DNA of 64,000 nt, from the NCBI RefSeq assembly GCF_963924675.1, contig NC_089219.1, forward strand, positions 149,440,288-149,504,287, in the 5' to 3' direction. Shown here piece by piece: positions 26,340 through 39,480 of this stretch (positions are counted from its first letter, which is position 1; the number at the start of each line of letters is the position of its first letter). The DNA comes from Phocoena phocoena (Eukaryota > Chordata > Mammalia > Artiodactyla > Phocoenidae). Under the pieces are notes generated by a model that was not told the DNA's origin, ran no database searches, and worked only from the letters and a program-made list of their open reading frames with translations. Made by a program: the position numbers and the translations under genes.

Positions 26340-26910
26340 AGGCATGTTTGTTGATCCGCGGAGTCATTCCCAATGTATAATCAAGGGCCTCTACACCACC
26401 AGCCACTGTTGTAAGCACCACGGGCTTCAGAGGTGAACCATACAACACAGCCGCTTGCCCTCATGGAGCTTTCATTAGTGAGGCAAGACAAATTAATACA
26501 TAAAATATGTAGTCTCTCAAATGGTGACAACTGCTGTAGGGAAAAATAAAGCCCAGAAGTGGGGAGAGGCAGTACCCACGAGGATTGGTTCATTGAGAAA
26601 GCAGCATCTGAGCAAAGAATGAGGAAAGTAAGCTATGCAGGTATCTGGGAAAGCATTCCAGAGAGAGGGAGGGAGTAGCTCTTGCAGAGAATGCAGGGCA
26701 TGCCTGGAGAGTGTGAAGAGCGAGGAGGCCACTACAGCTGGACCCGAGTATGTGGCAGAAAGAGTGGTTGGAGATGAGCCAGTCAGAGGTAACACACACC
26801 AGATCCTGTACGCACAGGGCCCTGTAGGCCACGGTACAGCCAAGTGAAGGGGTAAAGTAGGCAGGTGGATATGTAAGCTGGAGGAGCGAGAAGGGAGTTG
26901 AACTTGATTG
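26340..26910 (-). mobile_element. L2 LINE fragment
   Basis: The + strand shows blocks typical of reversed L2: ttgccctcatggagctttca, aaatggtgacaactgctgta, tctgggaaagcattccagag and gggccctgtaggcca. It is degraded and has no ORF. Confidence 0.75.
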
Positions 26911-27047
26911 ATAATTTGAAAACTGGGGAAAAAGGAGAAGAAAGGGAGCTTGGGGTCCAGACCTGAGGATGGCAGAGACAAGAAAGTCAGTGGCAAGCAC
27001 TGTCCTGTCAGAGGGTCAAGATGCTGCCATCTAGGTGGTTACCATGA

Positions 27048-27135
27048 TCCACCCATTAGTCCGTCCATCCATCACTCCATCCATCTACCCATCCCTCTAT
27101 CCATCCATTCATCCCTCCCTCCAGCCATCCACTTA
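27048..27135. repeat. (CCAT)n imperfect microsatellite
   Basis: Tandem ccat/tccatc units span about 88 bases with interruptions. It sits exactly where a reversed L2 fragment would begin with its attcattc-type end, so the L2 terminus probably seeded it. Confidence 0.9.
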
Positions 27136-27250
27136 ACAAGAAGGTATTGAAGATCTCCCAAGTGCCCAGCTGGGGATGCAAACATAAAAAGACATGATCA
27201 CAACTTTCAGATATCTCGTAATCTAATGGGAGAAAGAGTGAAAGAAAAAA
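27136..27250 (-). mobile_element. L2 LINE 3' fragment
   Basis: The blocks aggtattgaagatctcccaa and gctggggatgcaaacataaa match the reversed L2 3' end directly after the CCAT repeat. Confidence 0.65.
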
Positions 27251-27255
27251 TAGCT

Positions 27256-27470
27256 GGCAGTGTAATATAGTACCTAAGAGTTTGGGATTCAGAGTTCAGA
27301 TTCTATCTGTGCGACTTCCTGGCTTCAGGAGTAACTCAATATCTCTCCACTATCATCTGTGAAATGGGAATCATAATGCCTACCGCGTGGGATGATCAGA
27401 TACTATGTGGCAAGATTAACACCATGCCTGGCGTGTTAGGTTGAGCATTATTAGTTAACTGTTATGCATG
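27256..27470 (+). mobile_element. MIR SINE
   Basis: The sense MIR order is visible: gtgtaatatagtacctaaga, then atcatctgtgaaatgggaat, then ttaacaccatgcctggcgtg. Confidence 0.85.
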
Positions 27471-27679
27471 TGACAAGTGCTAAGATAGATTTCTGTGCAG
27501 AGCGCTGTGGACACTGGATCGGCAGCCTGGGGAACAATCTGAGACCAAGCGACCCGTACGGCTGCCTTCTGAGCACCCTAAATGGAGGGTGTCTGCTACT
27601 GGGACCAAAAACCTCTTCTTAAAGCAAAAAACAAATCATGCCTAGGGTATGCTTCTGTTCCTACCGTCAGTCTCTTGGT

Positions 27680-27940
27680 ACAATAGGATGGTAGTTAAGG
27701 CCATAGGCTTGGAATTCCAACAGATTTGTATTTAAAAATCAGTCCTACCATTTAAAACTGTGTGACTTTAGGCAAGTTATGTACCTGATCTGAGCTGTAT
27801 TTTTTTTCATTTTTAAAATAGAAATAATAGTAGTCTCTTTTTATGGTTATTATGAAGATCAGATGGAGCAAGTATGTATGAGCACAATACCTGGCCCATA
27901 ATAAGCATGCAATAAAGGACAGCTATAATTATTAATATTA
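27680..27940 (+). mobile_element. MIR SINE
   Basis: It begins with gatggtagttaaggccatag and has the gtgtgactttaggcaagtta core and an acctggcccataataagca tail. This is a nearly full-length sense MIR. Confidence 0.9.
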
Positions 27941-28599
27941 ATTATTAAAGAACCAGTTATTTGCTATTATTTTACCTTTATAAAATGAGGAGGTTGAGCT
28001 AGATATTCTCCAAAGTTCTTTACAGTCCTGAAATTCTATAACCTATGGCCCCAACCAATCAAGACAAGTGGAGAGGAAATGCAAGGGTTAACTCCTTGCA
28101 GAGTCCAGCCTGGTTCCCACTGCCCAGAGGGGGCCCTTGTCAGAAGGAAACTGCTGATTCCTGCCTGCTGCTGAGCCAGAGGGAAGAGGAAGAGCCGACA
28201 CCCTTGTGGGGCTCCATTGGCTCGCAGAGAGACAAGCTCGGGCTAGTAACCACAGAGCAACAGAGGCACTGGGAGAGAGGTGACAGCAGGTGGGATCAGG
28301 ACCTCAGAGAGAACAGCCCCTCACTCACCACCCCCTCCCTTCATCATCACTCTTCGGCTGCGGCCTTGATAGTGGAGGTGGAGGTTGGGCTGCAACAGGA
28401 AGGGCCCCTTAAAATCCTTATAATCTAAGGAGTCCCAGATCTGGGGACTCAGAGACATTTTGGTGGCCTCAGAGGGCGTTAAGGAGGAGTGAGGGTAGCT
28501 GACGTCCCGGGGCTTAATTTTAACGTGATCTCTGGACTAACATGGAGCTCTCAGATGAAGGATTTGAGCTTTGTTACCAGAAGAGAAATGAGGAAGGGG
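27941..28599. other. Intron 2, unique sequence
   Basis: No nameable repeat or exon was recognised. A 127-codon + strand open frame (28045-28428) shows no domain. Confidence 0.35.
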
Positions 28600-28860
28600 A
28601 GCGTCACCCATTGAATAACAGCTATTGTCCTAAAGGCTGTGCTGGGCAATTTAAGGGTTACCTCACTTGATCCTCAATATGACCCTATAAAGCAAGGATT
28701 ATCATCCCCCATTTGACAGATGGAAAAACAGAGACACAAAAACTAAGTACATTGGTTGCACCCATACAACCATAAATGACACAGCAGGGATTTGAATTCA
28801 GTTTAGCCCATATGACCTCTGAGTCCAAACTCTTTGCATTTAGCCGTGCTGCTTCTAAGG
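28600..28860 (-). mobile_element. MIR SINE
   Basis: The reversed MIR order is visible: acttgatcctcaatatgacc, then ccccatttgacagatggaaa, then acacagcagggatttgaatt and a closing gccgtgctgcttc. Confidence 0.85.
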
Positions 28861-29169
28861 AAAGCCATACACCAGGCTCTCCCTTTCAGAGCAAAAGTAA
28901 AGGGGCAGCAGGTGTTTGGGAATATCTCACAATTTAGAGACGAGAAAAGGAAATGCCAGCCAATCCCAGGGGCTTAGGCTCAGAACAAACCGTTTCCGTC
29001 ACAGTCTGGCGATTCTAGAGTCAGGAGGGATGTAGAGAAATTCAAAATCACTGGCAAGTTTTTGGCTTCTGTCATCATTTCTCAGAAGCTGGCTTAGGTT
29101 ATGCCTGAGCCCAGGCTCTGCAACCTTAGCGGTCCCTGGAGAGAGTGGGAAAGAAACTGAAGCCATGAA
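28861..29169. other. Intron 2, unique sequence
   Basis: I see nothing that can be named here. Confidence 0.3.
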
Positions 29170-29335
29170 ATCAAGAACTTTCAGAGCTGAAAGGCAGCTT
29201 GACGATTACCTGGTCTAATCCTTTCCCTTTACAGATGAGAGCATTCAGACTCAAAGTGGGTATGTGGTATATCAAGATAACACAGCTGGCTAGTGGTAGA
29301 GACAGGACTACAATCTAGATTTCCTGATTCTTTAT
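29170..29335 (-). mobile_element. Ancient MIR-like/CR1-like repeat fragment
   Basis: The order 'agagctgaaaggcagcttga', ctttacagatgagagcattc and then aacacagctggctagtggta matches a common mammalian 'acagatgaggaaactgag' repeat class. The exact family and orientation are uncertain. Confidence 0.5.
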
Positions 29336-30300
29336 CAGGACACTTGTGCCTCTGGTGTAGGGATGAGAAAGAGAAGTAGAAAATGTAAAAAGTGGTAGCT
29401 GATTCCTCTGACCTACCTTTCTAGGGAGCCTGAAATTTCCATCATTGGCTCCAGGGATGTGCTGGTGAATCTTAAATGGATGGCTATATGCAGGCAATGG
29501 TAGTAGTAGGGAAGGGATTGGGGTGGGAGGATCTTGATTAGAAGCATTTGCCAATTTCCATGGTGTAAATACTCCCACCATGGATAATTTCAAGCCACCA
29601 GTGTGATGTCACTGAATGCAGAGATAGATGTACAGGCATTCCTCATAAGCTGGCTCTCCTATACCATTGCTTCACTCCCTTCCTGAGAAGCTTATCCCTT
29701 CTGCCGTGTGGAGCGCCATATAATCCAGAGTTCAAGGTCATCCTTAACCCAAAAGTTAGTTTTCTTTCCTAAAGAATAAACACACACACACACAAGGGTA
29801 GCACCACCACTCAGTTGTAGGAGCAGTAGCTCTCTGCAAAACGCCAAGGAATCACAAGACATGAGCCTCTGTTCTCTTTGGATTTGAACAGGGAATGAAA
29901 GAGAAGTCCCTGGTTTACCAAAAAAAAATCCCATTTAGCTTATAAATCAGTTCTTCCAAGGAAATGAAGCTGTCAGGGAACGACACACCAGCCCGCTCTT
30001 TCCTGGTGTGGGTGAGAGGAGAAGGGTGATGGGAACAGGTCTCTCCGTGATGCTTTCTGTGCTTCCCACGACTGTCACTTCCTTCCTTCTCGAGGATGCC
30101 TTTCCAGACCCAGGAGGAACAGCTGCCAGAGGGCTCAGGGCTCTTTCTGGCCCAGAGTCTGCAACCTTTGCCCACAGGATTCCCTGTCGTGCAATCAACT
30201 GGGATGTTTCGGAGGATCCGTCCTAGCCCAGCCCCAGGCTAGACAGTGTGCAGAGAATGCAGCCCCCTCGCAGCCCCTGTCCTCAGGAAGCATGCAGTCT
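29336..30300. other. Intron 2, unique sequence
   Basis: A short CA run lies at about 29779-29794. Otherwise no repeat or exon was recognised. Confidence 0.35.
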
Positions 30301-30425
30301 TTTTTTTTTTTAATTGAATGAGATCTTAGAAATCATCAATTTAACAGTCCCCAAAGAGGCTGTTACTGATCAAAGTTCACATAGAAGAAGAGCAGAGACT
30401 GGAATTCTTTCTGTCCAGCTATTTT
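30301..30425 (-). mobile_element. Ancient repeat fragment with T-rich start
   Basis: After a run of T, the order agatcttagaaatcatcaat, ccccaaagaggctgttactg and then gagcagagactggaattctt resembles the same ancient class as 29170-29335. The copy is highly diverged. Confidence 0.35.
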
Positions 30426-30659
30426 TCCACTTGCTCAAGATGCAATGTCCCTTCAAGGTGTCCTAGTCTCTTCTGAGAGAGAAGAGACTTTAATTTTTTT
30501 AAAAAAAATTTATTCAATGACAGATATTCTTTATACAAGCATACCTCCACTCCCTGCAAAAGGCTGCTAACAAGAAGGCCATCTCCCCCAGAATCTACCC
30601 AAACATCATTGAAGGCCTCTAACGGACAGTGATGAGAATCGTTGTACAACTTAACGAAT

Positions 30660-30785
30660 CTCTTCGCACGTGTTATTTCCTTTTCTCCCCAGTGATTCTC
30701 TCACAAAGGTGGGCAGGTAATGTGACACCTGAAGAAACTGAGATTCATGTAGATGAAGTAACTTTTCCAAAGTATAAGGCACTGT
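30660..30785 (-). mobile_element. MIR-like fragment
   Basis: The sequences 'cctgaagaaactgagattca' and agatgaagtaacttttccaa fit the middle of a reversed MIR. Confidence 0.4.
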
Positions 30786-31203
30786 TCAATATTAAGATAA
30801 CCCTTTTTAATGTATCCCCAGTATGGGATGTGGTGAATAATGGAATGACTGAAAATTCCTTATGCCCAAAGGCAGGCCTTTGCAGTCCAGGAAACAAATA
30901 AGGAACGCCACCAGGCTGGTAGGAATCCTGTGATATTGCCTCTAGACTGAATCTCCACTGTCTAAAAAGAAAGACCGCCACAAATGGCATGGTCCACAGG
31001 GACACGTAAATGACCAGGAAATGAGTTTGAGCAATCAGCTTTGCAAACTGTTGCTGGTTGTCTTGGCAGAAAAGTGAGTGGGTGATAGCAGGTGAGGGAG
31101 AAGAAAGCTGTCTGGTTTCACAGGAGTCAGTGCGGGGTTCATGGGTCAGCCGTGAGATGTTTGTGTGTGCAGTATGTGTCAGGCCCCTGAACTCCATGCC
31201 TGA

Positions 31204-32777
<1,574 letters not shown>

Positions 32778-32793
32778 AAAAGTGGTGTACTCT

Positions 32794-32825
32794 AGAAAAG
32801 AGTCTGAAATAGGATATATATATCC

Positions 32826-32869
<44 letters not shown>

Positions 32870-32932
32870 GAATCACTTTGCTGTACACCTGAAACTGACG
32901 CAACATTGTAAATCGACTCTACTTCAATTGTT
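32794..32932 (+). mobile_element. L1 3' UTR tail (very short 5'-truncated insertion)
   Basis: The sequences 'gaatcactttgctgtacacc' and tgaaactgacgcaacattgt are the conserved 3' end of cetartiodactyl L1. They are followed by ctctacttcaattg and a short A tail. An expanded TA run lies upstream. The element is flanked by a target-site duplication, aaaagtggtgtactct (32778-32793) and aaaaagtggtgtattct (32933-32949). Confidence 0.9.
32829..32866. repeat. (AT)19 microsatellite within the L1 tail
   Basis: A pure AT run of about 19 units at the same L1 3' UTR position as the TA run near 19769. Confidence 0.95.
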
Positions 32933-32949
32933 AAAAAGTGGTGTATTCT

Positions 32950-33156
32950 GCGGCTTCCCTGGTGGCGCGGTGGTTGAGAGTCCGCCTGCTGATGCAGGGG
33001 ACAGGGGTTCGTGCCCCGGACCGGGAACATCCCACATGCCGCAGAGCGGCTGGGCCCGTGAGCCATGGCCTCTGGGCCTGCGCGTCCGGAGCCTGTGCTC
33101 CGCAACGGGAGAGGCCACAGCGGTGAGGCTGGCGTACCGCAAAAAAAAAAAAAAAT
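32950..33156 (+). mobile_element. CHR-family SINE, short form typical of cetaceans
   Basis: It starts with ggcttccctggtggcgcggt and has a tRNA-like Pol III A box (32963-32973) and B box ggttcgtgccc (33006-33016). It then carries the block around gcagagcggctgggcccgtg and ends in about 15 A. Target-site duplications agtggtgtattct (32937-32949) and agtggtatattct (33157-33169) differ at one base. Low divergence from the family pattern suggests a comparatively young insertion. It is the best single indicator of a cetacean source. Confidence 0.95.
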
Positions 33157-33169
33157 AGTGGTATATTCT

Positions 33170-33650
33170 ATTAAGACAGGGTTCAATTTGGACCCCTGAG
33201 GCTGGCTACTTTCCTGCAGGGTTATCTATACAGCTGGGTAGATTGTGACTTGCCCAGGGACTTTGGGCCGAGGTGCCTATGGGAGTTGAAATCCAATCTG
33301 AACTCTCCTTGTCAAGCCATATACCCTAGGGTATAAACGTACCCCCAGAGGAGCTCCTGGAGCTGACTCATCTGCCCATAAATACCACCTGTTTCTCAGT
33401 TGCACAAAGGCTCTTAAGAGGCCAGCAGGGGCCACAGCTAAGCTAGTCCTCAGCATTTTCTCCTCTCCTTCCTGCACCTTCAGTCACTGTTCTGGATCAT
33501 TCCTGTGATTCTGTCTCCTTTATTCTCTTGAAAGTTCTGTTAAAGGCAGGGGTCATGCCTTGTTCATATTTATTTCCTTCTTTCTGCCTCATCCTTTCAC
33601 CAAGTGTTCCCACCTGGGATGGGCCTCAAAACTGTCTCGAAAAAGAAAAC
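33170..33650. other. Intron 3, unique sequence
   Basis: I see nothing that can be named here. Confidence 0.3.
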
Positions 33651-33800
33651 CATTCTCTAAGGAACCTTAGAGACCATCTAGCCCAATACTAGTGTTATTT
33701 GGCAGGAAAATTGAGGCCCAGAGAAGAAAAGTGACTCGTCCAAGCTTAGAGATGAAGACAAGTTGCCTCTTGTCCTGACATCCGAGTTGACACCTCTTTT
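33651..33800 (-). mobile_element. Ancient MIR-like/CR1-like repeat fragment
   Basis: The order 'accttagagaccatctagcc', aaattgaggcccagagaaga and then agtgactcgtccaagc matches the same ancient class as 29170-29335. Confidence 0.55.
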
Positions 33801-34789
33801 ACTTAAAGAAGCAGCCACGGAACCCCGGGGGTGGAGGCTGAGAACAGCCTTCGGGTTCAGGCTTGCTACAGGGTTCAGCCAGGGCCTAGGGCCTCCATTC
33901 TCTTCAGCCCTGGATCTGAGTTAGGGAATTAATGTTTGCCAAATGGGTGGACGAGGACTGAATAAAGGAAGAACCACCCAGCCAGGCTCAAAGGGCCCTG
34001 GGCTGACCTTCCCATATCTCTCTTTTCAAGCCATACACTCAAGGTAGCCAAGTTCTCTTAGCCCTGTTGGAACCCTAGCAGACAAGTTGCTAGGGAGGCA
34101 AGTCAGAGGATTCAAGGGTGAGGCTGGGGCATGGCTGCCCACAGCTTGTTCCGACCTGCAGTTTTCTGTTCCTTCTCACTCTTCACTTCGATGTTCTTTA
34201 GTTGTTTCTATGAGCTCATAATACCCCTCCTTCTCCTCTGGGCGACTCACCCTTCCTTTCCACCCACACGCCTTTGAGGCACCTGATACTAAAGTCGGGC
34301 TCCCACTGGCCTCCCATTTACCCAGAGAAACGGCCCATGAGGAATTTATGGAATGTCCCCAGGAAACTCTGCCATGGTCCAGGCCGCATAGCTCTTTCAA
34401 CACAGGAAGGAAAAAAAAAAACCAACAACTAGCCAAGAGTTTGGAGAGGGGAGGGAAGCAGGGTGCGTCAGGACCACTCACTTCTTCCCTGCCTAACCAG
34501 GTGTCTGTCAGACTGTGCGGCCTCCGTCCATGGCAGCCCACAGGACAGGATGTCCCCGAGTGGGGACGATTAGAGGAAGCAGAGACTGCCTAGAAGTGGC
34601 AGGACCACGAGGTGTTGTTCTGTGCTGTGTCACATACTTGCTCATACCTGCCCTCTGCTCTCCAGGCAGAGAGCAGTGCAGACGAGGCCACCGCCTTCTG
34701 AGCCACAAACATGCAGAGGGAACAGGCAGAATAAGGATGAGACCTCAGAACCAAGAGGTGTAACACTTGCCTAGACTAAGGTCCAGTGC
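33801..34789. other. Intron 3, unique sequence
   Basis: No repeat or exon was recognised. An A run lies at 34409-34420. Confidence 0.3.
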
Positions 34790-35060
34790 GTCAGAGGTGA
34801 TAAGAAGACAGGCCAGGATTCACCACAGGGATGGAACAATTCCAGAGAAATCAGCTGCCACAGTGTAATTAACCTGGAGGGCTTCATGGAGGAGGAAGCT
34901 TACTAGAATCTGCTCTGAGACTGAATGAGACAGACAAAGTGATGAGTTGGGGATGGGAGAGAAGGGCCCTCTAGACCTTGGGTGCCGCACTGAGAAGATG
35001 CAAAGCACGTGCCAGCAAGGTCTGGAGTGCGCGGAGGGGCTTGGAGGACTTGGCGAAGTG
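34790..35060 (-). mobile_element. Probable degraded L2 LINE fragment
   Basis: The sequence 'ggagggcttcatggaggagg' and the following gagactgaatgag block resemble the reversed L2 internal 3' part. Divergence is high. Confidence 0.4.
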
Positions 35061-35394
35061 GAAGCCAAGGCGTAGAGTACTGTGAGGCTCAAGCCCTAGA
35101 GGATCAAGTGAAAAGGATCTTGGGACTTTCACTGACCTTGTGAGCCAGCTGTGTGATCCACTGGTGGCAAAGTTAATTAGTCTTCACCACACTAACAGAA
35201 GGTCATGAAAAGTGGAGGCTCCACTTCCCACGGGAGATAACATTGTAAGAGGGCTTAAGCCAACCAAAGAGCCAGGTCAACAAGGCCTGCGAGGACGTGG
35301 GAGCCATGCTGTACGGAGAATACTTTTAAAAGGATGTTAACCCAAGGGAAGAAGTGGAAGGGAGGAGACGAAACAGCTTTCTTCACAGACTGTG

Positions 35395-35615
35395 ATTTAC
35401 TGAGCACTTATTATGTGTCAGGTGATATTCTAAGAGCTTGATATCTACTAACTAATCTTTATACAACTCGACGGGGTAGGTGCTATTGTCACCTCCATTT
35501 TGCTGATGAGGAAATAGAGGCCAGAAAAGGTAAAGAAATGCGTCCAAGAGCCACATGGCAGAGCCAGGGTTTGAACCTTGATCGTCTGGTTTCACAATCA
35601 TGCTTCTCCACTAAG
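35395..35615 (-). mobile_element. MIR SINE
   Basis: The reversed MIR order is clear: ttactgagcacttattatgt, tttgctgatgaggaaataga, cagagccagggtttgaacct and a closing tgcttctccactaagctgtg. Confidence 0.9.
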
Positions 35616-37639
35616 CTGTGCAAGATGAACTAAACTTATTCAGTGTGGCCCCAGAGGGCAGAAGAGGGCCAACAGGTAGGAGTTCCGGTAAAATAGCTTT
35701 CCACTTAATAGGAGGAAGAAGCTTCTTGCAGCCAAACTGTCCCATAATGGAAAGAGTTGACTCAGGAGGGAATGAGCTCCCAGTTAGTGGAAATACTGAA
35801 GCAGAGACTGGGTGGTCACCGATCAGGGGAGCTGTGGAGAGGCACCTGCACCAAGCACATGACCTTCCCACTTATGCCGCCCCTATTTCTCTGACTCCCT
35901 CAGTAGGGGTGGGAGATAAGGGAGGGCAGAGAAGGGGAGCAGAGCGGGGAAGGCCAAGGCACCCTGGGAGTGGGCTTTGAAGTCACAACTGGGTTCACGC
36001 TGGCCCTGGGTGTGTAGCAGAAAGCCCCTGAGGGTCAGCGGGGAGGTGCTTGGCCCAGACAGGGCAAGGCAGGACCCAGAGGACGAGGGCAGGCAGGCCT
36101 GGGGCAAGAGGCAGGGGAGGGAAAGCAGGGCCTCCTGGGGCTGGGCACGGCTGACTGTGCTGACATCCCTTCTGGCCAAGGGCAGGCGGTGGGAGTCCAC
36201 CTAAGAGATGCCCGGAGCTAATACCAAAGCACACGAGGAAGAGTAGTGGCAACAGGGACTACAGACTCATTTAGCACGACTTCCCAGGTTGAAGGGAGGG
36301 GTCCAGGAGACAGGTCATGGGGCCCGAGCTGAGAGGGCAGAAGACGCTGGGACCGGGAAGCAGGACTCTCTAGGGTTTGGGACAAAGTCCCATTGGTTCC
36401 TCCCCTCCATTGGCAGCTGCTAAAACCTCTGCCTCAGCCCTGGCTTCCCATTTCTTCAGGCCTCCTCTGGCCCCTCGACCCCAGGGCCTCACAGCAGCAG
36501 GAGGTGCTGGCTCGCTGTTCTCTCCCGCACCCCTGCCACCGGAAGCCTCTCCTGATGCTCAAGGCCTGGTGACATGTCCCTCACCTCGCCCCTTCCAGCA
36601 CTGTGACTAGCGCCCTCCTCAGACCCCCTGCCGCTTTGCTCCGATAGCATCTGGTGCGGGAGCAGCTGCCGAATAAGGTGTCCACTTCTCTTGAGACTCA
36701 CAGGTCCTGGAGGACAGGGGCCCTCTTTTCCACATATGTCACCCATCCCCACAGCCAGATCCAGTGTCTCTCACACATCAGTCGCTCATGAAATTTATCT
36801 CAAATGTACCTCCTCCAGGCCAGAGACCTACTTGCACGCGTTGGAAGAGAACCAGACACCAAGAGTGACTCCTGTTGACGTGGCTGGTTTGCAAAGGAAG
36901 GAAGTTAGGATGTGGTGGATAGGTCTGCAGGGGAGGGGGAGGGTTGGAGGGTGGCCATGGGATGAGGGGTCTAGGAAACAAGAGAACTGCTGGGACAGGA
37001 AAAGAGCCTGTTTTCTGGTTAACGGTGTTTGGAAGAGGGTGGGGTAGTGCTCTCAGCAATTCTGAGCAAGCTGGGAGGAGGGAGCCGCGTTTACACTGTT
37101 GCCCGTAGATCCCAGGAGAGCATGGCCAGCTATCTGCCTCACCTGCATCAGAGGCAGTTTTGCCGAGAGGCAGGTACAGAGGCCCAGGCAACCCCTTCCC
37201 TGCCACCCCCGCCAGGAGTATCAGACTCCTGGACATTTTTGCAAATCCACAGAGACTTAGCCTTTTCAAGGTCTGGGGAGGGCCGGGGCCTCTTTTGCCA
37301 CCACCTTCTTTCCCATTAGCTAAGGCAGCCACCAAAATGCCTGTGAAATGCTTGAGGAAAATCCTTTCTGCCTTTCCCTATGGGACATACCAACCCAAGG
37401 TCTCCAGTCCGCAGCCCACAGGAAACCCTGCCGACGTCCGTTCCCATTCTTATTCTTGTCTTTGTAAGCTCACAAACGAATTACTGAGCCAGGCCAGGAA
37501 AACTGTGAGCCTCTCGCAGTAGCGGCTTAGGCACTGGAAAGAATCCATTGGGGGCACCAAAGTATTAACTCTCCCAGGCCCTGGGGTTATTGCTCAGTTA
37601 CTTGATAACACTGATTATTTATGAGATATCTTTCCACGG
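35616..37639. other. Intron 3, unique sequence
   Basis: No nameable repeats or exons were recognised. A 185-codon - strand open frame (36778-37335) is proline-rich from C-rich sequence and has no recognisable domain. Confidence 0.35.
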
Positions 37640-37795
37640 TCCTTTCCATCCTCCACAAGTACTTCAGCTAAGTATGGCGATGGTTCCCTGCATCTCCACT
37701 CCATTTTACAGATGTGGAAAACTGAGCCACCAGGATGTTAAATGAAATATCTTGTCCAAGGTTACATGGCCAACCCATTGGCAACATTGACATTG
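37640..37795 (-). mobile_element. MIR SINE fragment
   Basis: The sequence 'cattttacagatgtggaaaactgagcc' and the later cttgtccaaggttacatggc block are the reversed MIR core. Confidence 0.75.
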
Positions 37796-38930
37796 GCATT
37801 TATAGTTCCTCCCAAAACATGCACGGAAGTTCCTAACCTGCTACTTGGCTCCCTTGTGGGGTGGAGTTGTCTTGGCGGACGGAAAGCCAAGTTGGATGAA
37901 AAGCTGAGAAACATACCTTTCTCGCTGTGCCAACACCACTGAACAATAGCCACTCATTCCTCGGAGTGGAAATGATTCACTCGTCTCTCATTGTGAACCT
38001 TGGATTGAGTAAACAGCCAGGGCTGTGGGTCTCATTCTAGGAGACCTAGCGGATTTCTTGGGACCTGTGACCGCTGAGCTAATGCTCTGTATCCCTGATG
38101 CATCTCAGCAGCTCTGGGGCCTGGGGTAGTGGGCAGCAGATGCCCTCTCCCCCTGCCCCAGAGCCTGTGCAGAGGAGGTGGGCTGGTGGCTCAGAACTCA
38201 CCACCACATCCCTAGTAATGACTTTGGCTCCCTGCCCAGGCTCCTGCCGCCAAACTCGCTGTTTGTTTTGTTGTTTTATAGGCCTCTTGGGTCCCAAGAA
38301 CTGGTCTTCTGGAACCTGGGAAAGGCAGCATTTGGCTGGCACAGGGAAGGGGGCATATTTACAGAATCCTTCCAAACCTCCTCCCTTGACCACCACATCC
38401 ACCTGCTCGACCATGACAGGTGGAGAGAGAGGGTGTGGGTTTCTATCCAGAGCCCCAGCTGACCCCAAGGAAGAGCCCCTGATCTTCCAGAGTCATTCTG
38501 AAAGGGAGAAACGAAAGATGCATTTATTTTTTGCACCTTTTGTGCGGCTCCTGTGTGCTTCAATCTTGGATAATCCCGGTGTGAGGAGTCAGGCTGTGTG
38601 CTCAGCGTGGTGCTTTGCACTCCAAGAGGGAGCCCTTTGGAGCTCGGGGCTTTATCTCAGGGCAGGTGAAGCACAGGCAAAATGATTCAAGCTCACAGAA
38701 TCCAGGTGACCCAAATAGGCTCTGTAGAATGTTTAAGAAGCCAAGGTGCTAATGTTTACAGAGCGGTCATCTTTAGGAAAATACAGACCACATAGATACA
38801 CATCCTTTTAGGTCATTGAGCCTTGCCTGCTTGTGGGTACAGAGCATGGACATATATCTTGAGGTTGGACAGGACCTCCAAAGACCAGCTGGTGCTGTCC
38901 TCTTGTCTTCAGGTAGGAACCTATTTGCAT
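37796..38930. other. Intron 3, unique sequence
   Basis: No named repeat was recognised. Open frames of up to 195 codons overlap on both strands at 38079-38685 but show no known domain. Confidence 0.35.
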
Positions 38931-39079
38931 AACAGAGAGCATATGAGTTTACAGGATGCAGTTCTGACTCCAGTCTATTAGCTGTGTGACCTCTGAGCTT
39001 CCGTTTCCTCATGTGTAAAACGAAGACAATTATAATACCTGCCACATGAGATTGTAATGAGGATTAAATGAAATCATTC
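38931..39079 (+). mobile_element. MIR SINE
   Basis: The order 'ttagctgtgtgacctctgag', tttcctcatgtgtaaaacga and then tgtaatgaggattaaatg is a sense MIR core. Confidence 0.85.
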
Positions 39080-39250
39080 GTTCTTCAACGAAAATGTATT
39101 GAATACCTACTATGCGCCATTTGCTTGGTATACAGTAGTAAACAAAACTGTCAACATCGCCTGCCCTAGTGAAGATTATACCTTAATGTGGAAAGAAAAT
39201 AATGAGAACGCACAATATACAGTATATTTAGAAGATAATAAGTGCTAATG
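39080..39250 (-). mobile_element. L2 LINE 3' fragment
   Basis: The + strand reads aaaatgtattgaatacctac, then a tggtatacagtagtaaacaa block. This is the reversed L2 3' end. Confidence 0.75.
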
Positions 39251-39294
39251 AAAAAAATAGAGCATAATGAAATCATTTATGTGAAGTGGGGTGC

Positions 39295-39480
39295 TGAGCT
39301 TATATGCATTTAAATATCACTACTATTGTTACTTAACTTGTGAGCCTCAATTTTTTTCTTCTGTGGAGTGGGTAGTAATAAACACTTTGCATAGTTGTTG
39401 GAAAGACTAAGTGAAATCATGTATGAAAAGTTCTTACTATGGTGCCTGGCAACAAAAGTGCTTTCCATTATTATTACCAA
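39295..39480 (+). mobile_element. MIR SINE
   Basis: The sequence 'cttaacttgtgagcctcaat' is followed by a gtggagtgggtagtaataaa block and atggtgcctggcaacaaaa. This is sense MIR. Confidence 0.75.

Noticed and set aside
32963..33016. Possible tRNA gene because of A and B boxes
   Set aside because: The boxes belong to a tRNA-derived SINE. The sequence does not fold as a complete tRNA and continues into the SINE body and A tail. The same holds for 12391-12444.
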